Shown: piece after piece, positions 10,822 through 22,329 of the stretch
How the letters are laid out: every line of letters starts with the position of its first letter
How positions within the stretch are numbered: the first letter of the stretch is position 1
NCBI GenBank assembly: GCA_002785995.1
Contig: NHNV01000036.1
Coordinates: forward strand, 62,001-126,000
Length of the DNA stretch: 64,000 bases
DNA from: Mycosphaerelloides madeirae
Taxonomy: Eukaryota > Ascomycota > Dothideomycetes > Mycosphaerellales > Mycosphaerellaceae
Direction of reading: 5' to 3'
Notes under the pieces: generated by a model
Database searches by the model: none
Told to the model about the DNA's origin: nothing
What the model saw: the letters and a program-made list of their open reading frames with translations, nothing else
Made by a program: the position numbers and the translations under genes

Positions 10822-11878
10822 TTATAATTTCGGCTTCCATTGATGCCCCAAATCAACAGGCCGATTACCAGTATGAATCGGATCCCACCAAGGCCAAGCA
10901 GCCGGCGCATCATTCTTCATCGTCCCCTGAAAATTCGTCGGCCTCTTCTCAAGAAAAGCCTTAACTCCCTCCTTATTATCCTTGCTACTAAACAACTCAT
11001 AGACAATCCTGCTGTCCAACAAGTGCGTAGCCTCTGGAGAGCCAGGGTTTCTGTACATCAGTTCTTTCATCACGTAGGTTGAGACACCGCTGCAATTTTT
11101 GACGATCTCGTCTGCGAGTTCCAGGGCGCGTGGGAGGACGGCTTCGGGAGTGGAAAGGACTTCAGAGAAGAGCTCGCTGAGGAGAGGGTGTTTGGCTGGG
11201 TAGGTTGCTCCGGTTGTGCAGAGATGGAGGGCTTTGGACATGCTGGTGTCGTCCTCTTCGTCAGTATTCCCCTTCCTCCATGGTGACAACTAAAGGGAGT
11301 CCATGAACATACCCAATCAACTTCGGCAAGAAAAAACTACTCGCCGCCTCCATAACCAACCCCCTCCTCGCAAACACAAACCCGATCTTCGCCTCCTCAT
11401 ACGCAATCCGAATATTCATCGGCAGCGTCATCGTTATCCCTATTCCCACCGCACTCCCCTGCACGGCCCCAATCGTAGGCTTCCTACACCTATTAATCGC
11501 CATCGTAACCCGTCCGCCTCCGTCTCTGTGATCACGGTTTGCTTCTTCAGCTCCTACAAAGCCAGTGTCGAGGTCTGCACCGGCGCAGAACATCCGGCCG
11601 TGGCCGGTTTGCACGATGCATTTTACGCGGTCGTCGATATCGAAGAGGGTGTAGGCGTGTTCGAGCTCGCGCATCATGGTGGGGGTGAAGGCATTGTATT
11701 TGTTGGGTCGATATAATGTGACCAGCACGATGGGTGTGACTTCGCGGGAGGACTCGGGGACATTGGTAATTGTGATTTGGGTGAAGGGGATGTCGGCGTA
11801 GGTTGTTGGGAGGGGCAGTTCTTGGATCTCTGGAGGGTGGACGTAGTGGCTTCCTGGGGCGGGTTTTCCAGGTGGCAT
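10822..11878 (-). CDS. Enoyl-CoA hydratase/isomerase family protein
   Basis: Exons 11878-11313 and 11242-10822, joined ..KLIG|MSKALHL.. with a GTATGT...CAG intron, give 328 residues. Crotonase-fold marks are clear: LYRPNKYNAFTPTMMRELEHA, the oxyanion-hole segment GRMFCAGADL, and PTIGAVQGSAVGIGITMTLPMNIRIA. The conserved Glu region reads EAKIGFVFARRGLVMEAAS. Family members hydrate or isomerise acyl-CoA double bonds in beta-oxidation and related routes; the exact substrate cannot be told. The C-terminus is ..QWKPKL, close to a type-1 peroxisomal signal but with Pro instead of Ser/Ala, so peroxisomal import is possible but unproven. The hydratase starts at the first ATG of its frame (MPPGKPAPG). 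Confidence 0.92.
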
Positions 11879-12423
11879 GGTGTTGCTGTTTTTGGAAAGA
11901 ACAGGTGAGTATTACAACCTACTTACAGCTACTTTAACCCACGTCTGGATGTAATGTAGCCATGGATACAGCTACTCGTCGAGCTCGTGTCTGCGATGCG
12001 GAGCTACAACCTCGGGCATGAGGTTGGCAAAGTCCAAATGCGGGATGCCTGACTAAACGGCCTGCTCAGTTGAAGAAGATTCCGTGTTTCTCGCTACCAA
12101 ACAATGCCAGGCGGCCCCATACAATGTGCGAGGCCCGAAGAGCAAATTCTTATTCAACCTCTGCGTTGTTGGAGCTGATAGATCGGCGGCGCTGGCGGTG
12201 AAGAATGACAGAGCAACAGCCCTTCGGTTCCGAGAGCTTGAACCGAATGCCTCGCTGTCCCGAAACTGGTTGCACTACGTCTCACTGCGTGTGAGCTTTC
12301 CATATAGTGTCAATCGCAGATCGCAAAAATGGAGGTGCCAACTTCACGCATACATCCACTCCTTCGGCTCCCTCTCGCATCATATCTACCGAGAAGACGC
12401 AGACGCGCAACCGACACACCACC
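11879..12423. other. Divergent promoter region
   Basis: About 545 bases separate the start codons of the enoyl-CoA hydratase (-) and the amidohydrolase (+). It contains no supported gene. The divergent arrangement allows shared regulation, but I see no clear operator. Confidence 0.5.
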
Positions 12424-13410
12424 ATGGTACCTCCCCTAATCGCGCTCGAGGAGCACTTCCTCTCCAAGGCTGTGCTGGAAGCTTTCGCGGGCGCCTATTC
12501 GGAGCAGTTCAAGGCTATTCCGATGGTCAAGGAAAAGCTGCAAGATCTTGACAGTTTGCGGCTGAGCGAAATGGCGAAAAGCAAGATTTCTATGCAGGTC
12601 ATCTCGCATGCACCTGCTCCTGGCGGAGCCAGTCCGGAGAGTTGCAGACGAGGCAACGATGAGCTCGCTGCCGCTGTCCGTAAACGCAGCGATACCTTTG
12701 CTGGTTTTGCCGTGCTTCCCGTTGGCCATCCTGAGGAATGTGCGAAGGAGCTGGAGCGGTCGATCAAGGAACTCGGCTTTGTCGGAGCCCTCATCGACAA
12801 CCACGTGAATGGCAAGTACTTCGATGGTCCCGAGTACGATGTGATGTGGCGAAAAGCTGAAGAGCTTGACGTTGCCGTCTACCTGCATCCCACGTGGCCG
12901 GCGGAGAATATGATGCCGCAGTATACCGGCAACTTCACCGATGGTGCATCTCGCAGCTTAGGCGCCTCGGGCTGGGGATGGCATACAGAGACTGGCCTGC
13001 ATGTCCTGCGCCTCTTCGCTGCTGGCCTCTTCGACCGATTTCCTAAACTGAAGATCATCATCGGCCACTTTGGTGAGATGCTGCCATTCTCATTACAACG
13101 TATCTGCACTCTCAGCGCACGATGGGGAGAGCGACAACGTAAACTGAAGCAAGTATGGGACGAGAACATCTGGATTACGACTTCGGGAGTCTGGAGTCTG
13201 GATCCGCTTCGATGCATACTTAGCAACACGAAGATCGATCATATTCTGTTCAGCGTCGACTATCCCTTTGAGAAGAATGAGAACGGGTTGAAGTGGATGG
13301 AGGAACTGGAACAGAGCGGAATGGTCACGAAAGAGGAGCTCGAGATGATTGCGTACAAGAACTCGGAGAAGCTGCTCGGGATCAAGGTACAGCAGGGGAG
13401 TGCAGCATGA
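12424..13410 (+). CDS. Amidohydrolase-family decarboxylase (2,3-dihydroxybenzoate decarboxylase-like)
   Basis: Single exon, 328 residues. The open frame extends upstream to 12307, but the ATG at 12424 (ACCATGG context) gives the family's usual opening MVPPLIALEEHF. Metal and active-site positions of the gamma-resorcylate/2,3-dihydroxybenzoate decarboxylase group are present: LEEHF at the N-terminus, the His of YLHPTWP (about 155), IIGHFGEMLPF, and the Asp of FSVDYPFE. These enzymes reversibly decarboxylate hydroxybenzoates in the cytosol using a divalent metal. The neighbouring divergent crotonase could work in a related aromatic/acyl catabolic route, but that is only an inference from position. 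It could instead act on another hydroxylated aromatic acid. Confidence 0.9.
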   Translation: MVPPLIALEEHFLSKAVLEAFAGAYSEQFKAIPMVKEKLQDLDSLRLSEMAKSKISMQVISHAPAPGGASPESCRRGNDELAAAVRKRSDTFAGFAVLPVGHPEECAKELERSIKELGFVGALIDNHVNGKYFDGPEYDVMWRKAEELDVAVYLHPTWPAENMMPQYTGNFTDGASRSLGASGWGWHTETGLHVLRLFAAGLFDRFPKLKIIIGHFGEMLPFSLQRICTLSARWGERQRKLKQVWDENIWITTSGVWSLDPLRCILSNTKIDHILFSVDYPFEKNENGLKWMEELEQSGMVTKEELEMIAYKNSEKLLGIKVQQGSAA

Positions 13411-14458
13411 GATACGGCATCGCTTTGCGTATGCATATCGTCCTGCAAAGTGTCTCGTGGGAGAGCCGTGTGACCATGAGCCAGGATTGGCCGAGGCCGG
13501 TGTCGGAGTTGGGAGGCTGGTTGTTGCCTCTTTGCAACTGAGACACTGCAGCAACGCTCGGAACGTATGGCATACACGATCAAAGATATACATGATAAGG
13601 AAAGTGATGAGTAGGCATTGGGAGGTCGATTTAGGAACATTCCATCTCTCACATGGGAAAAATGTCTCACGTCACGACCCTGCCGCACTAGTACCTTGCA
13701 TAGCGTATCTTGGCGAGCTAACTCGAAAAGTCGCACCCCTTGCAACACATCCCGACGCAACTTCCAACACTGCGTCGTCAACCTCGTCAGCCTGCCATTT
13801 TATTGTGCATATATCGTTTGCCTTCATCGCCTGCGTTGGACTTCGTCACTGTCGTCGTGGCCTACCTTGAGCGCCTCTGGACTGCGAAAATGACAGGCCT
13901 CGGCTGCGCTGGCTGGCTTCTGCCTCCTCCAAGCGATCACCACAAGTCGACAAGTCCCTGCTATATGCAGGCTAGTGCTGGCCTGTGAAACTGCCACCAA
14001 CCTTGCATCCGTCTCCGCGCAGAGCCACGCAGAATCCTTCTTCCCAGCAAAATTCAGGAGGCCGCCGCCTTTGACTCAGATCCTTACGCGATGTCAGGTG
14101 CTATCGCGCCCCGCCCGCAGGGATTCGTGTCAATATCGCGTTTCCAATTGGAGGTCGCATGCACACACTTTACGCGTGCCTATCTTCCCGACGGCTCATG
14201 TAACCATCGACGCCCCGTGAGTTTTATCCGGTCGCCTCGAATGCCAGGGCAACTGCGCTTTGTATGATACGAATTCCACCGGCTTCCCTCCGCCCGTTGT
14301 CAGATCAGGAGGTCGGCTGGTGTTGCTGCCTGAGTGACTTGGCTGGGTGAAGTATAAGTATCTCCACTGTCCTCCACCTTCTATCTCACGTTTTGCCACT
14401 TCCGCACCCCCTCTCACGGTCTACGCAATCTACCTTCCATCACGACGAGGCCGCTACC
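13411..14458. other. Intergenic region, no gene seen
   Basis: About 1 kb with scattered short open frames in every direction, none with a recognisable motif or splice pattern. The last 150 bases before 14459 are pyrimidine-rich with a possible TATAAGTAT at 14353, and are likely the BTB gene promoter. Confidence 0.4.
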
Positions 14459-15469
14459 ATGTTCACCACCACCAAGAATAAGTCGTATCGGGACAGTTTT
14501 TCGTATCGCACGGGAAAGTCGATGAGCAAGAAGCAGAAGTCGTTCAAAGAGCATCCCATGACGAGGCGTATCAACACACATCAGCCTGTTCAGCAGTCTT
14601 CCTCAGCTCAATCATCTCCAACCAAGACTGGCAGCTCGCCCACATCACCGTAAGTCGCTCATCGTTTAGGTTCGTCGTTCAACTCTCACGTTTCTAGCAA
14701 CCTCAACTCCGCCATCGTCACAGTAGCCGTCGGGCCTGACCAGCGCCTCTTCGCTGCCCATGAAGACGTCCTGTGCAAATCGCCCTTCTTCGCCGATGCC
14801 TGCAGAGCACAATTTTTCGAATCGAACGGCAAGCGAGTCGATCTTTCCAACGAGTCACCGGAAGTCTTCTCCGCCATTCTTGAGTACCTGTATAAGGGAG
14901 ACTACACCCCCAGAATCAACTTCGACAAGAAGAGTGCCAGCTGGTCTCTCGACGACGACGACGCAGGAGGATCGGGCGAGAGCGTCATCTACACATCAGA
15001 AGGCTGTGCCATCTTGAAAGAAACCGTCATATACGTATGTCTCACATGCCACATGCTATCCATCCCCACACTAACCCAGTCAACCCAGTGTTCCGCCCAC
15101 CGCTACTCCCTCCCCGAACTCCAACGCCTCGCTCTCAAAAAGCAAGGCCTGCAATCCGGCGTCCAATGCAGCACCATCCTCTCCTCCGCCCGTTATGCCT
15201 ACGCCAACACGCCTGCCTCTGACTCCAAGCTGCGAGCCCACTACCTCGCCCTCATCATCCGCAGCCGCAACACCTTCAAGCGCAGCGGCACCATGCAGAT
15301 GGAAATGGAACGCGGCCGAACGCCTCTCTTCTTCGACTTGTTCGTGGCGATGGTCAATCATCTGGTGAGTCACATACATCCGCCGTCGTCATAATCCTTT
15401 GGAGACCACCAAGAAGGAACTAACGCCCTGTAGGACGACATCGCCAGCTCACGCTCGCCACGCACCTGA
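14459..15469 (+). CDS. BTB/POZ domain protein
   Basis: Four exons, 14459-14649, 14698-15034, 15089-15364 and 15434-15469, close in phase for 279 residues. After a basic, Ser-rich N-terminus (about 60 residues) comes a BTB fold: IVTVAVGPDQRLFAAHEDVLCKSPFF, then EVFSAILEYLYKGDYTP, then ..YCSAHRYSLPELQRLALKK. The C-terminal part (ILSSARYAYANTP, FFDLFVAMVNHL) is BACK-like helical sequence. BTB proteins dimerise and often act as adaptors for cullin-3 ligases or in transcription; no other domain is present to choose. The third and fourth exons are separated by GTGAGT...TGTAG and the last exon codes only 11 residues. Confidence 0.88.
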
Positions 15470-16215
15470 GTCGTGCACTCGCACGTGGCGCCTTTCACCT
15501 TTTTCCACCTCAGCTCCTGGCCGCGGCTTATCGTTGCCAAGAAACGCATCAACTCTAGTATCTCTTACTCTCCATCATGATACCCTTCTTGTATATAATT
15601 ACTTATCTTTTTCGATTCAAGCATGGCGTTCGGGAAGGGGAATCATCGAAGAAGCAAACACACCACGTTGTACTATTACGCTTCTCACGGCAGGACTGGA
15701 GGAATATCAAAGACTGCACGTTTTCGGGATAAGAGAGAGAAGCCGAATTGTCACACTAGCGCTGGAATCATGGGATTTTGGGGATGTTGCTGACTAGACT
15801 CGGCTTTACTGCTTGTTAGAGTACAAGCTTTATTGATGTAACATCAGAAATGAATGGAAAATTTCATTCAATGAGGAATGGTCGTTCAGGTCAGCATTTT
15901 GGTTGGCCTGCTGCTACTGAGTTCCGAAAATTATATCGTCTCCGCCGTGCAAGAACCATCTGCTGAAGCAACGCCAAGCTTTTCGTAGTCCCATGAGGAA
16001 GGCGATGCTATGTTTTATGTGAGTCATGCCAGCCGCAAAGGCATCACACTCAGCCTTCGAACTTGGTGCTGTGCTACGCTGATTGATAGGCCCGCAATTC
16101 CCTCTTCCGCCAAGCCAATAAAGCAAGGCTGTCACGGCCCGCGTAGATATGACTGTACGTTTAAGACGGCACCTTCATGTGTTGGCAGCGCCTCCTTGCT
16201 GATAGAATTCGTTGC
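15470..16215. other. Intergenic region
   Basis: About 750 bases between the BTB gene and the convergent PCI gene. Open frames here (for example 15399-15797) overlap the BTB 3' end and carry no domain. Nothing else seen. Confidence 0.4.
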
Positions 16216-17865
16216 TCATACGCCCGTGCCGGGAAAAGCGCCGGCAGCCGCTTTACTGAGCACGACGATGCGACGTTCGCGAGCAATGTAACCCTTCATC
16301 AGATTCTGCGATTTTATTGTCAGCTGAGATAGTCTCCAACTTTGCCCGTCACGAGGTGGAAGAAGTGGCAAATGGCTGCCTTCCGCGGAAGGCAACCACG
16401 ATATGCGTCCTGAAGTCGGGAGACTTGCATCGAGATGTGTACATACCTTGTAGATAGCGTTCGCGATCAGACATTCGACTTCATCGTAGTCGATACCACC
16501 GTCGCCGTTGCCCACCTCAGCGCCCGCCACCTGGAGTGCGGCCGCAAACTCGTCGACTGGGATTCGTGTTCTCCTCGCAGGTGGTCCTGATTCTTCTTCC
16601 TTTTGAGGCTCGAAGCCGCCGGCGATGAAGACTTTGCGGAAGAGATTTCGGAGGACGACATCCTGGCCACGCTCCAGAGTTAGGTATATGCGTCGTTTGA
16701 CAAACTCTTCTTCGCCGTTCTCCATCGCTTCGTTGAACGCTTTCAAGTCCGCTGTTCTGATAGCATCGCAGACTGGTTGGAAAAGTCGCGCGAGTGCGGG
16801 ATACTGCGACAGTAAGGACGAGGCAGGGAGCTTGTGCGAAGTTAATAGTTTTGTCGGGATCAAGTATGTGAGGATGAGCTGAATGTTTTTGCGTGCGTTG
16901 ACATTGCACATGTTATATGCTGTTGTCAGGTATTCCTCGGCGTTGTTGTAGTCTTCGTCAAGGAAGTGGATGACTCCACAGTAGTACATAAAGGCGACCT
17001 GGTGGCTCATTGGGTATTGTGACAGAGGCGGCATGTCGCTGCTGGTGGCCCGAAGAGAGCTCAAGATGTTTTTGCAGAGCGAGATGTGGTTGAGTTTGAA
17101 ATGCGATTTGAAGAGGAGTGTTGCGATGTAGTACAGCGCCCACTTGCGCGAGTCCTCAAGAGGATTACTACACTTACCATGAGCCTATGGCACTAGGAGG
17201 AGAGTAGCTTGCAATGAAAGAACAAGGCGCGGGATAAGAAGCGTCGAATAATGCACAACTTACCGGTCACCAACGCAAAGTCCAAAGATGCGGTTGATCT
17301 GACGAGCGGCGTCCTCGAGCTTGTCGTTTTTGCTGCTCGGATCGAGGGCATCTTCTTCCTGGATATCACCAAATGCCATGCCGCTGTCTCGCTGACTTGC
17401 GATGGTGTCGTCTGCTTTGATGGCAAATATACGGAGATATCGGCCAGCCACATAGAGGCAGGGTATGGTCCACGCGGCAAAGACGCTGGTCTGGTAGCCT
17501 CGGAACAGTGCGTTCATGACATCTTTCCATTCCTCGTACACCTTGCTCCAGTCTGCCTCCTTGGAGCGATTGACATTCTGCAGCTCTTCCGCGGACAATA
17601 GCGAGCCCACGAACTTGTGATATGATACGAAGACGTCGAGCCAGGCCGTAGCCTCCTTCTTTGAGATTTGGAGCGCGGGATTGTACTGGAGCTTGTATTG
17701 GAGGTCGGTGCGCACGCTGGACTGATTGATGCTGTTGCGGAAATTGTACAGGCGGCCAGGATCGTGCTTGGGCGGTTCAGGAGAGATTGTGGTTGCCAGC
17801 AGTCTGCCGTTCTCGTCGGAGTAGGCGGCGGCAAAGTCGTCGAAGAGCAAGTCGGCAGCCGCCAT
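16216..17865 (-). CDS. csn12: PCI-domain protein, Csn12/Thp1-like (COP9 signalosome-associated subunit 12)
   Basis: Three exons, 17865-17264, 17167-16447 and 16305-16216, give 470 residues in phase. The first ATG at 17865 (MAAADLLFDDF) was chosen over the upstream in-frame one at 17919. Diagnostic Csn12/PCID2 blocks are SRKWALYYIATLLFK, the TPR-like YYCGVIHFLDEDYNNAEEYL, ILTYLIPTKLL, GEEEFVKRRIYLTLERGQD, VLRNLFRKVFIAGGFEP and the C-terminal NLMKGYIARERRIVVLSK, which ends the PCI winged helix. Family members work in mRNA export/TREX-2-type complexes or associate with the COP9 signalosome. The gene is divergent from eL20; only 308 bases separate the start codons. Confidence 0.93.
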
Positions 17866-18173
17866 ATTGGCGCAGCTGTTTGCGTGCAAGACTCGAGTCG
17901 GGAGCAATGTCGCTGTCAAATGGAGCGAAAGGAGGCATGCGAAGTGGTCAACAGCGATCGAGTTGCAGTTGCAGAGGTCGGGCTAGTGACTTTAGCGCCG
18001 GGATCATCCGTCGCACCTTTCATCCAAAATTCGATCTCGCTTGGCGGTCTCTCGAAATCGGAAGCTGCGACTTTCTGCGACTCCACGACACTCCACTAAC
18101 CGCAGCAGCAACAGTCACAGTGAGTCCCGTCACCAGCCATATCGTGTCTCGACCGAGCTGACAGTGAACAGAT
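17866..18173. promoter_or_regulatory. Compact divergent promoter between csn12 and eL20
   Basis: Only 308 bases separate two start codons on opposite strands. The stretch just upstream of the eL20 ATG is pyrimidine/CA-rich, as in other fungal ribosomal protein promoters. I cannot assign a specific factor site. Confidence 0.5.
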
Positions 18174-18968
18174 GGGTAAGCAGCCTCCGTCCCTCCTCGC
18201 TGCCGCCGCGAACCTGCGCACGCCGCGCCCTTTTCATACGGGTCACAAGAGGAGGAATTCAAGGAGAAATATGGAGATACTCAAGGACAATACACACTCT
18301 ATAAGACAGCGCTGATTCTGTTTCCCGACAGGTCGCCTGCAAGAGTACCAGGTCATTGGGCGCCATCTGCCCAGCGAGGCCAACCCAACCCCTAAGCTCT
18401 ACCGCATGCGCATCTTCGCCCCGAACGATGTCGTCGCAAAGAGCCGTTTCTGGTACTTCCTCGCCAAGCTGCGCAAGATCAAGAAGGCCAATGGTGAGAT
18501 TGTCTCGCTGAACAAGGTGCGTCCATAGGAGCGTGGGAGTGGTATGTGAAGGAGAGATGCGGATGTTGATATTGTGTTAGATCGCCGAGAAGGCGCCCCT
18601 CAAGGTCAAGAACTTCGGTATCTGGATCCGTTACGACTCGCGCTCCGGTACCCACAACATGTACAAAGAGTACCGTGAGATGTCTCGCTGCGACGCCGTC
18701 CAGGCCCTCTACCAAGACATGGCCTCGCGTCACCGCGCTCGCTTCAGGACCATCCACGTGAGTATACCAGAACCAGGAATAGACAAGCATACTCTGACAC
18801 TCTCTCCAGATCCTCAAGGTCGTCGAGATCGAGAAGATCAGCGACCTCCGGAGACCGTACATTCAACAACTCGTCAAGAAGGGCCTCAGCTTCCCTCTCC
18901 CTCACCGCGCACCACCAAAGAACGGCAAGCAGGTCTTCACTGCCAGCCGCCCGGCCACCTTCTATTAA
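18174..18968 (+). CDS. rpl20: 60S ribosomal protein eL20 (L20/L18a)
   Basis: Four exons, 18174-18177, 18332-18516, 18581-18757 and 18810-18968, give 174 residues, the normal length. Exon 1 is only four bases (ATG G), a layout common in fungal ribosomal protein genes; the first intron is 154 bp. The sequence opens MGRLQEYQVIGRHLPSE and includes LYRMRIFAPNDVVAKSRFWYFL, GIWIRYDSRSGTHNMYKEYR, DMASRHRARFRTIHILKV and the basic tail HRAPPKNGKQVFTASRPATFY. All are highly conserved eL20 segments. It is a large-subunit structural protein. Every junction keeps phase, so the start at 18174 is secure despite the tiny exon. Confidence 0.97.
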
Positions 18969-19425
18969 GCGTCTCGTGGGTTGTTTGCATTTGCTGGTAC
19001 GATGGACGACAGCCTGGTTTGGCGATCTATGGCGTTACTACAGAGCCCTAGTTAGCTCATGAAATGCACGACTGCCGCTGAGAGCAAAAGCAAGACTGAC
19101 CATGACCACATACATCTTCTCAAACTCTTTCCCCTGCTTCGATTCTGTCTGAATGCACTGATGCCTCAGGAACATACGAACACCACCGAACTCGGCCGAT
19201 CTCAATGCGAAGGACATCAAGTTCGACACGCACAAGCCGACAGAGCTCCCAGAGAAAAAAAAAAAGCTTAGAGCTCATCCGAACGTCCCTTCGACCAGGA
19301 TGCTAAAGCTCTCCCCCATCTCCTCTCCCTCCCCATCTTCTCTCCGCCTCTCCTCCCAGAAACCACACACACACCACATGAGCTCCCGCCTCACCCTCCT
19401 GTCCTCCCACATCCCTACTGCCATC
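18969..19425. other. Intergenic region
   Basis: eL20 3' side and promoter of the NTF2-like gene. A run of nine A bases lies at 19257-19265 and a CT/CA-rich tract at 19310-19420, typical of a core promoter. No separate gene. Confidence 0.4.
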
Positions 19426-19935
19426 ATGACCCAAACCCACTACGACACCTCAATCGAAGCCCTCAAAGCCCTAATCCAGTCCTTTTTCGACCGCGTCAAC
19501 GCAAACGACCCCAAAGGCCTCCAAAAACTCTTCGTCCCCAATGCAAATCTCACAATAATCCGTCAGGATCCGCCTCTCCCTCCATCATCCGCCTCCCCAA
19601 CAAAAGAAGAGGGAGAAGAGAAATTAAGCGTGGTTCTGCGAATCTCGATTGAGGGCTTCATCAAAATGATCGAAGACGGCGAGAGGAGGAGGAAGGGTAA
19701 GGAGGGACCTAAAGTCCATGAAGTGCCGGATCTGGACGCAACGGATGTGAAGATTGATAAGTTGTTTGGAATGGCGTGGAGTCCCTTTGAGGTGACGTTT
19801 GATGGGGTGTTGCATCATTATGGGACGTTTGTGTTTACGTTTGGGAAGGTGGAGGAGGGAGTGTGGAGGATTGAGGGGTTGACGCAGAATTATAGGAGGA
19901 CGCCGGGGTGGGAAGGAGAGAGTGAAATGATCTGA
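19426..19935 (+). CDS. NTF2-like / SnoaL-fold small protein
   Basis: Single exon. I start at the ATG at 19426 (MTQTHYDTSIEALKAL), which follows the CT-rich leader and gives 169 residues; an upstream in-frame start at 19300 would add a low-complexity Ser/Pro segment. The pattern IEALKALIQSFFDRVNANDPKGLQKLFVPNANLTII, then a long acidic loop, then SPFEVTFDGVLHHYGTFVFTFGKVEEGVWRIEGLTQNYR, is the cone-shaped NTF2-like fold (SnoaL/DUF4440 group). Members range from isomerases to hydratases and non-enzymatic binders, so no substrate can be given. It converges with the NCS1 permease, leaving 32 bases between stop codons. Confidence 0.72.
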   Translation: MTQTHYDTSIEALKALIQSFFDRVNANDPKGLQKLFVPNANLTIIRQDPPLPPSSASPTKEEGEEKLSVVLRISIEGFIKMIEDGERRRKGKEGPKVHEVPDLDATDVKIDKLFGMAWSPFEVTFDGVLHHYGTFVFTFGKVEEGVWRIEGLTQNYRRTPGWEGESEMI

Positions 19936-19967
19936 TTATGTGATGTGATGTATTGGTATGTGGATGG

Positions 19968-21701
19968 CTATGCTATTGTGATGTTGGTCTCGTTCATGAG
20001 TTTCTTGGGGTTGGTGTCGGTAGAGGCTTGGTAGAATTCTTCTTGTCCGTCGATGGGTTCGGGGAGCGCGATGTGGAGTCTCGCGGCTTCGTCGGGAGTG
20101 AAAGTGTCGAAATAATCGATTTCATCGGCGATCCCAAGGCCAAGAGGAGGGAAGAATTTGTTGATGCAGAAATGCACTGCGAAGCTTACTGCGAAGCCTA
20201 GTGGAAAGGCCAGGTAGTAGAGGTTTGTACAGGCTTCGGGCACCTTCACGTTCGGTGTCACTGCATGGGCGAAGCCCGGTATGAGGTAGGACCAACCGAT
20301 GGTCCAGGAGGCGAAGCTACGCCAATTGAAGCCGTGCCAGAAGTAATATAGTCCATCCTTCCGGGGATTATAGAGGTCTGAGAGTTTCACGCAACGGTTA
20401 CGGAGAATCCAGTACTCGCAGACCATGATGCCTACCATCGGTCCAAGGAAAACGCTGTAGGCAGAGAGGACGCTTATGAACGTGCTTGCTGCGCTGAGGA
20501 GTTGCCAGGGACATATTGCGATGCTGAGGACCAGGCCGATGTATGCTCCACGTCTGATGTTGATATAGGTTGGGCAGAGACTGTTAATCGTCAGTAATGT
20601 AGGTGATATGCTGTCAGGTGTATGTTCTTACCCAGCCATATCCATCCCTGCGGAAAACGCATTGTCTATGGTATTGATTGCCAACTGGCAGATCACAAGT
20701 CCACATCCCGCGAAGAAAGCAGCGGCTCGAGACTTCGCCGTGTAATTCGTGTCCAACCATTTTTGTACCAGGTTAGGCGGATTCCAGATGGCTTCACCGT
20801 AGACGGCCTGAGATGCCGATGCGCTAAGACACCCTAGAGATGGCATGATGGCACCGAAACAGATGATGGATAGCCATTGACCCAAAACTTGATCTCCTGG
20901 TCGCCTCGCAAATCGAGAATAGTCCATCTGGTTCGTCAAGCCGACAGCAATGCCTCCAATGACTGTCGTAACACCGTGGACGATCGACCAGCCGAGTTCC
21001 CAGCTGGTAGCTACCGTAGCAGGTTGGCTGAGAAGAGGCCCTCCACCGTTGGCTGCCGAAAGTACCCAGATGACCATTGATAGCAATGTGACAGCAGTCA
21101 CGGCATTCATGCCTAAAACCACCCACTTCATCTTCTCAGGCCGCACGTAAAGTATTGGGATCATCAGCACGTTGAACACCACCCACCCGATGAATTGCTT
21201 GGTATCCATATTCGCCGATGGGGGAAAGTGGTTCTCCATGTGCTGATAAGAAGGAAAGATAGCAGCCAAGATATTCTGCACGCATAGTCCTCCGGTCCAC
21301 GATTGGACGGCAAACCAGACCAGACTCAGGATGACTCGCTGGACCAGCATGATATAATGGCCGTAGATGCCGAAGACATATCGACTGACGACAGGAAAGC
21401 CGATGTGCCATTCAGCGCCAACGTAGCCATTGGACACTGCCACTGCGGCGATGATGATTTTGCCCACGATAATGGCAATGACTGCTTGCCAGACAGCGAG
21501 GCCGGCACTGACGAGAGAGGCACCGAGCTGGAAGTTGCTGAGTGTCATTTGGTTGATGGCCCAGAAACTGATGTATGCCCATCGTGTCCATGTCCGGCGG
21601 CTGGGTGGCAGCGGTCGAATGTCCTCGTTGATCCAGATGCTGACCACGCTCCTGTCTGAAGATGGGATCCGGACGAAGTCCAGGAATTTGGTAAATGACA
21701 T
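19968..21701 (-). CDS. NCS1-family nucleobase/allantoin-type permease
   Basis: Exons 21701-20632 and 20580-19968 (51 bp intron) give 560 residues. Nucleobase:cation symporter-1 marks are WINEDIRPLPPSRRTWTRW before the first helix, NFQLGASLVSAGLAVWQA, the NQMDYSRFARRPGDQVLGQ loop and a GPMVGIMVCEYWILR segment. About twelve hydrophobic helices can be read. The family (Fur4, Dal4, Fui1, Thi10) moves uracil, allantoin, uridine, nicotinamide riboside or thiamine with protons at the plasma membrane; specificity cannot be told here. The start is the first true ATG at 21701; the frame continues three codons upstream only with a GTG. Divergent from ketopantoate reductase with a 628 bp gap. Confidence 0.92.
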
Positions 21702-22329
21702 TTTCCTCACACGTTCAGAGAGGATAAGTGAGTCTAGGGCATCTCGCAGCGAAGCAAATTATCCTTCTCCGGACCTACCTGAGAGTGCTGTGATAGGCAA
21801 TGGCGTCTATCATGATCGCGGGATCCACCGCCCGACGACGATCTTGGTGAGGTGGCGGTGTTTTGCGGCATCTCTGGCCGGGGTGCATGTACTATCTCAC
21901 TGTGTCCGGGCGAGATAGGCAGAGGTGGAAGAGACGTCGAGCGAGGAAAGGTAAGATGGAGGGCGCTACTCAAGCTTCAAGCTGCTTCCTACCAAGTCCA
22001 CCTGAGAGACGCCACCTGCCTTGACACTCTAATATTCTTAATAGAGCAAGGTGGGAGCAGATCTCGACAACGCTCGTTTCCTTCTACTTTTTTCAAGAGG
22101 ATGCTTCTCATCGTCCAAATCGAGTCTCGCAAGCATCATCTTCAAGCAAGATAGCATTGCTGATCTGCCGGCCCAACTCGCCATTGTATGTACGAAAGGG
22201 AAGCATTAGTAAAGACGATATCTGGTCCTTCTCTTATGACTGGAGTGTCTGTTCCAGAATCAAACTTCAAAGCTTCAACTAAAGCCCGAATTCTACCATC
22301 CCCCGAAAGGCCAAGGACATCTCACCACC
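21702..22329. other. Divergent promoter region
   Basis: About 630 bases between the permease and ketopantoate reductase start codons. Only short unsupported frames. Confidence 0.45.
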
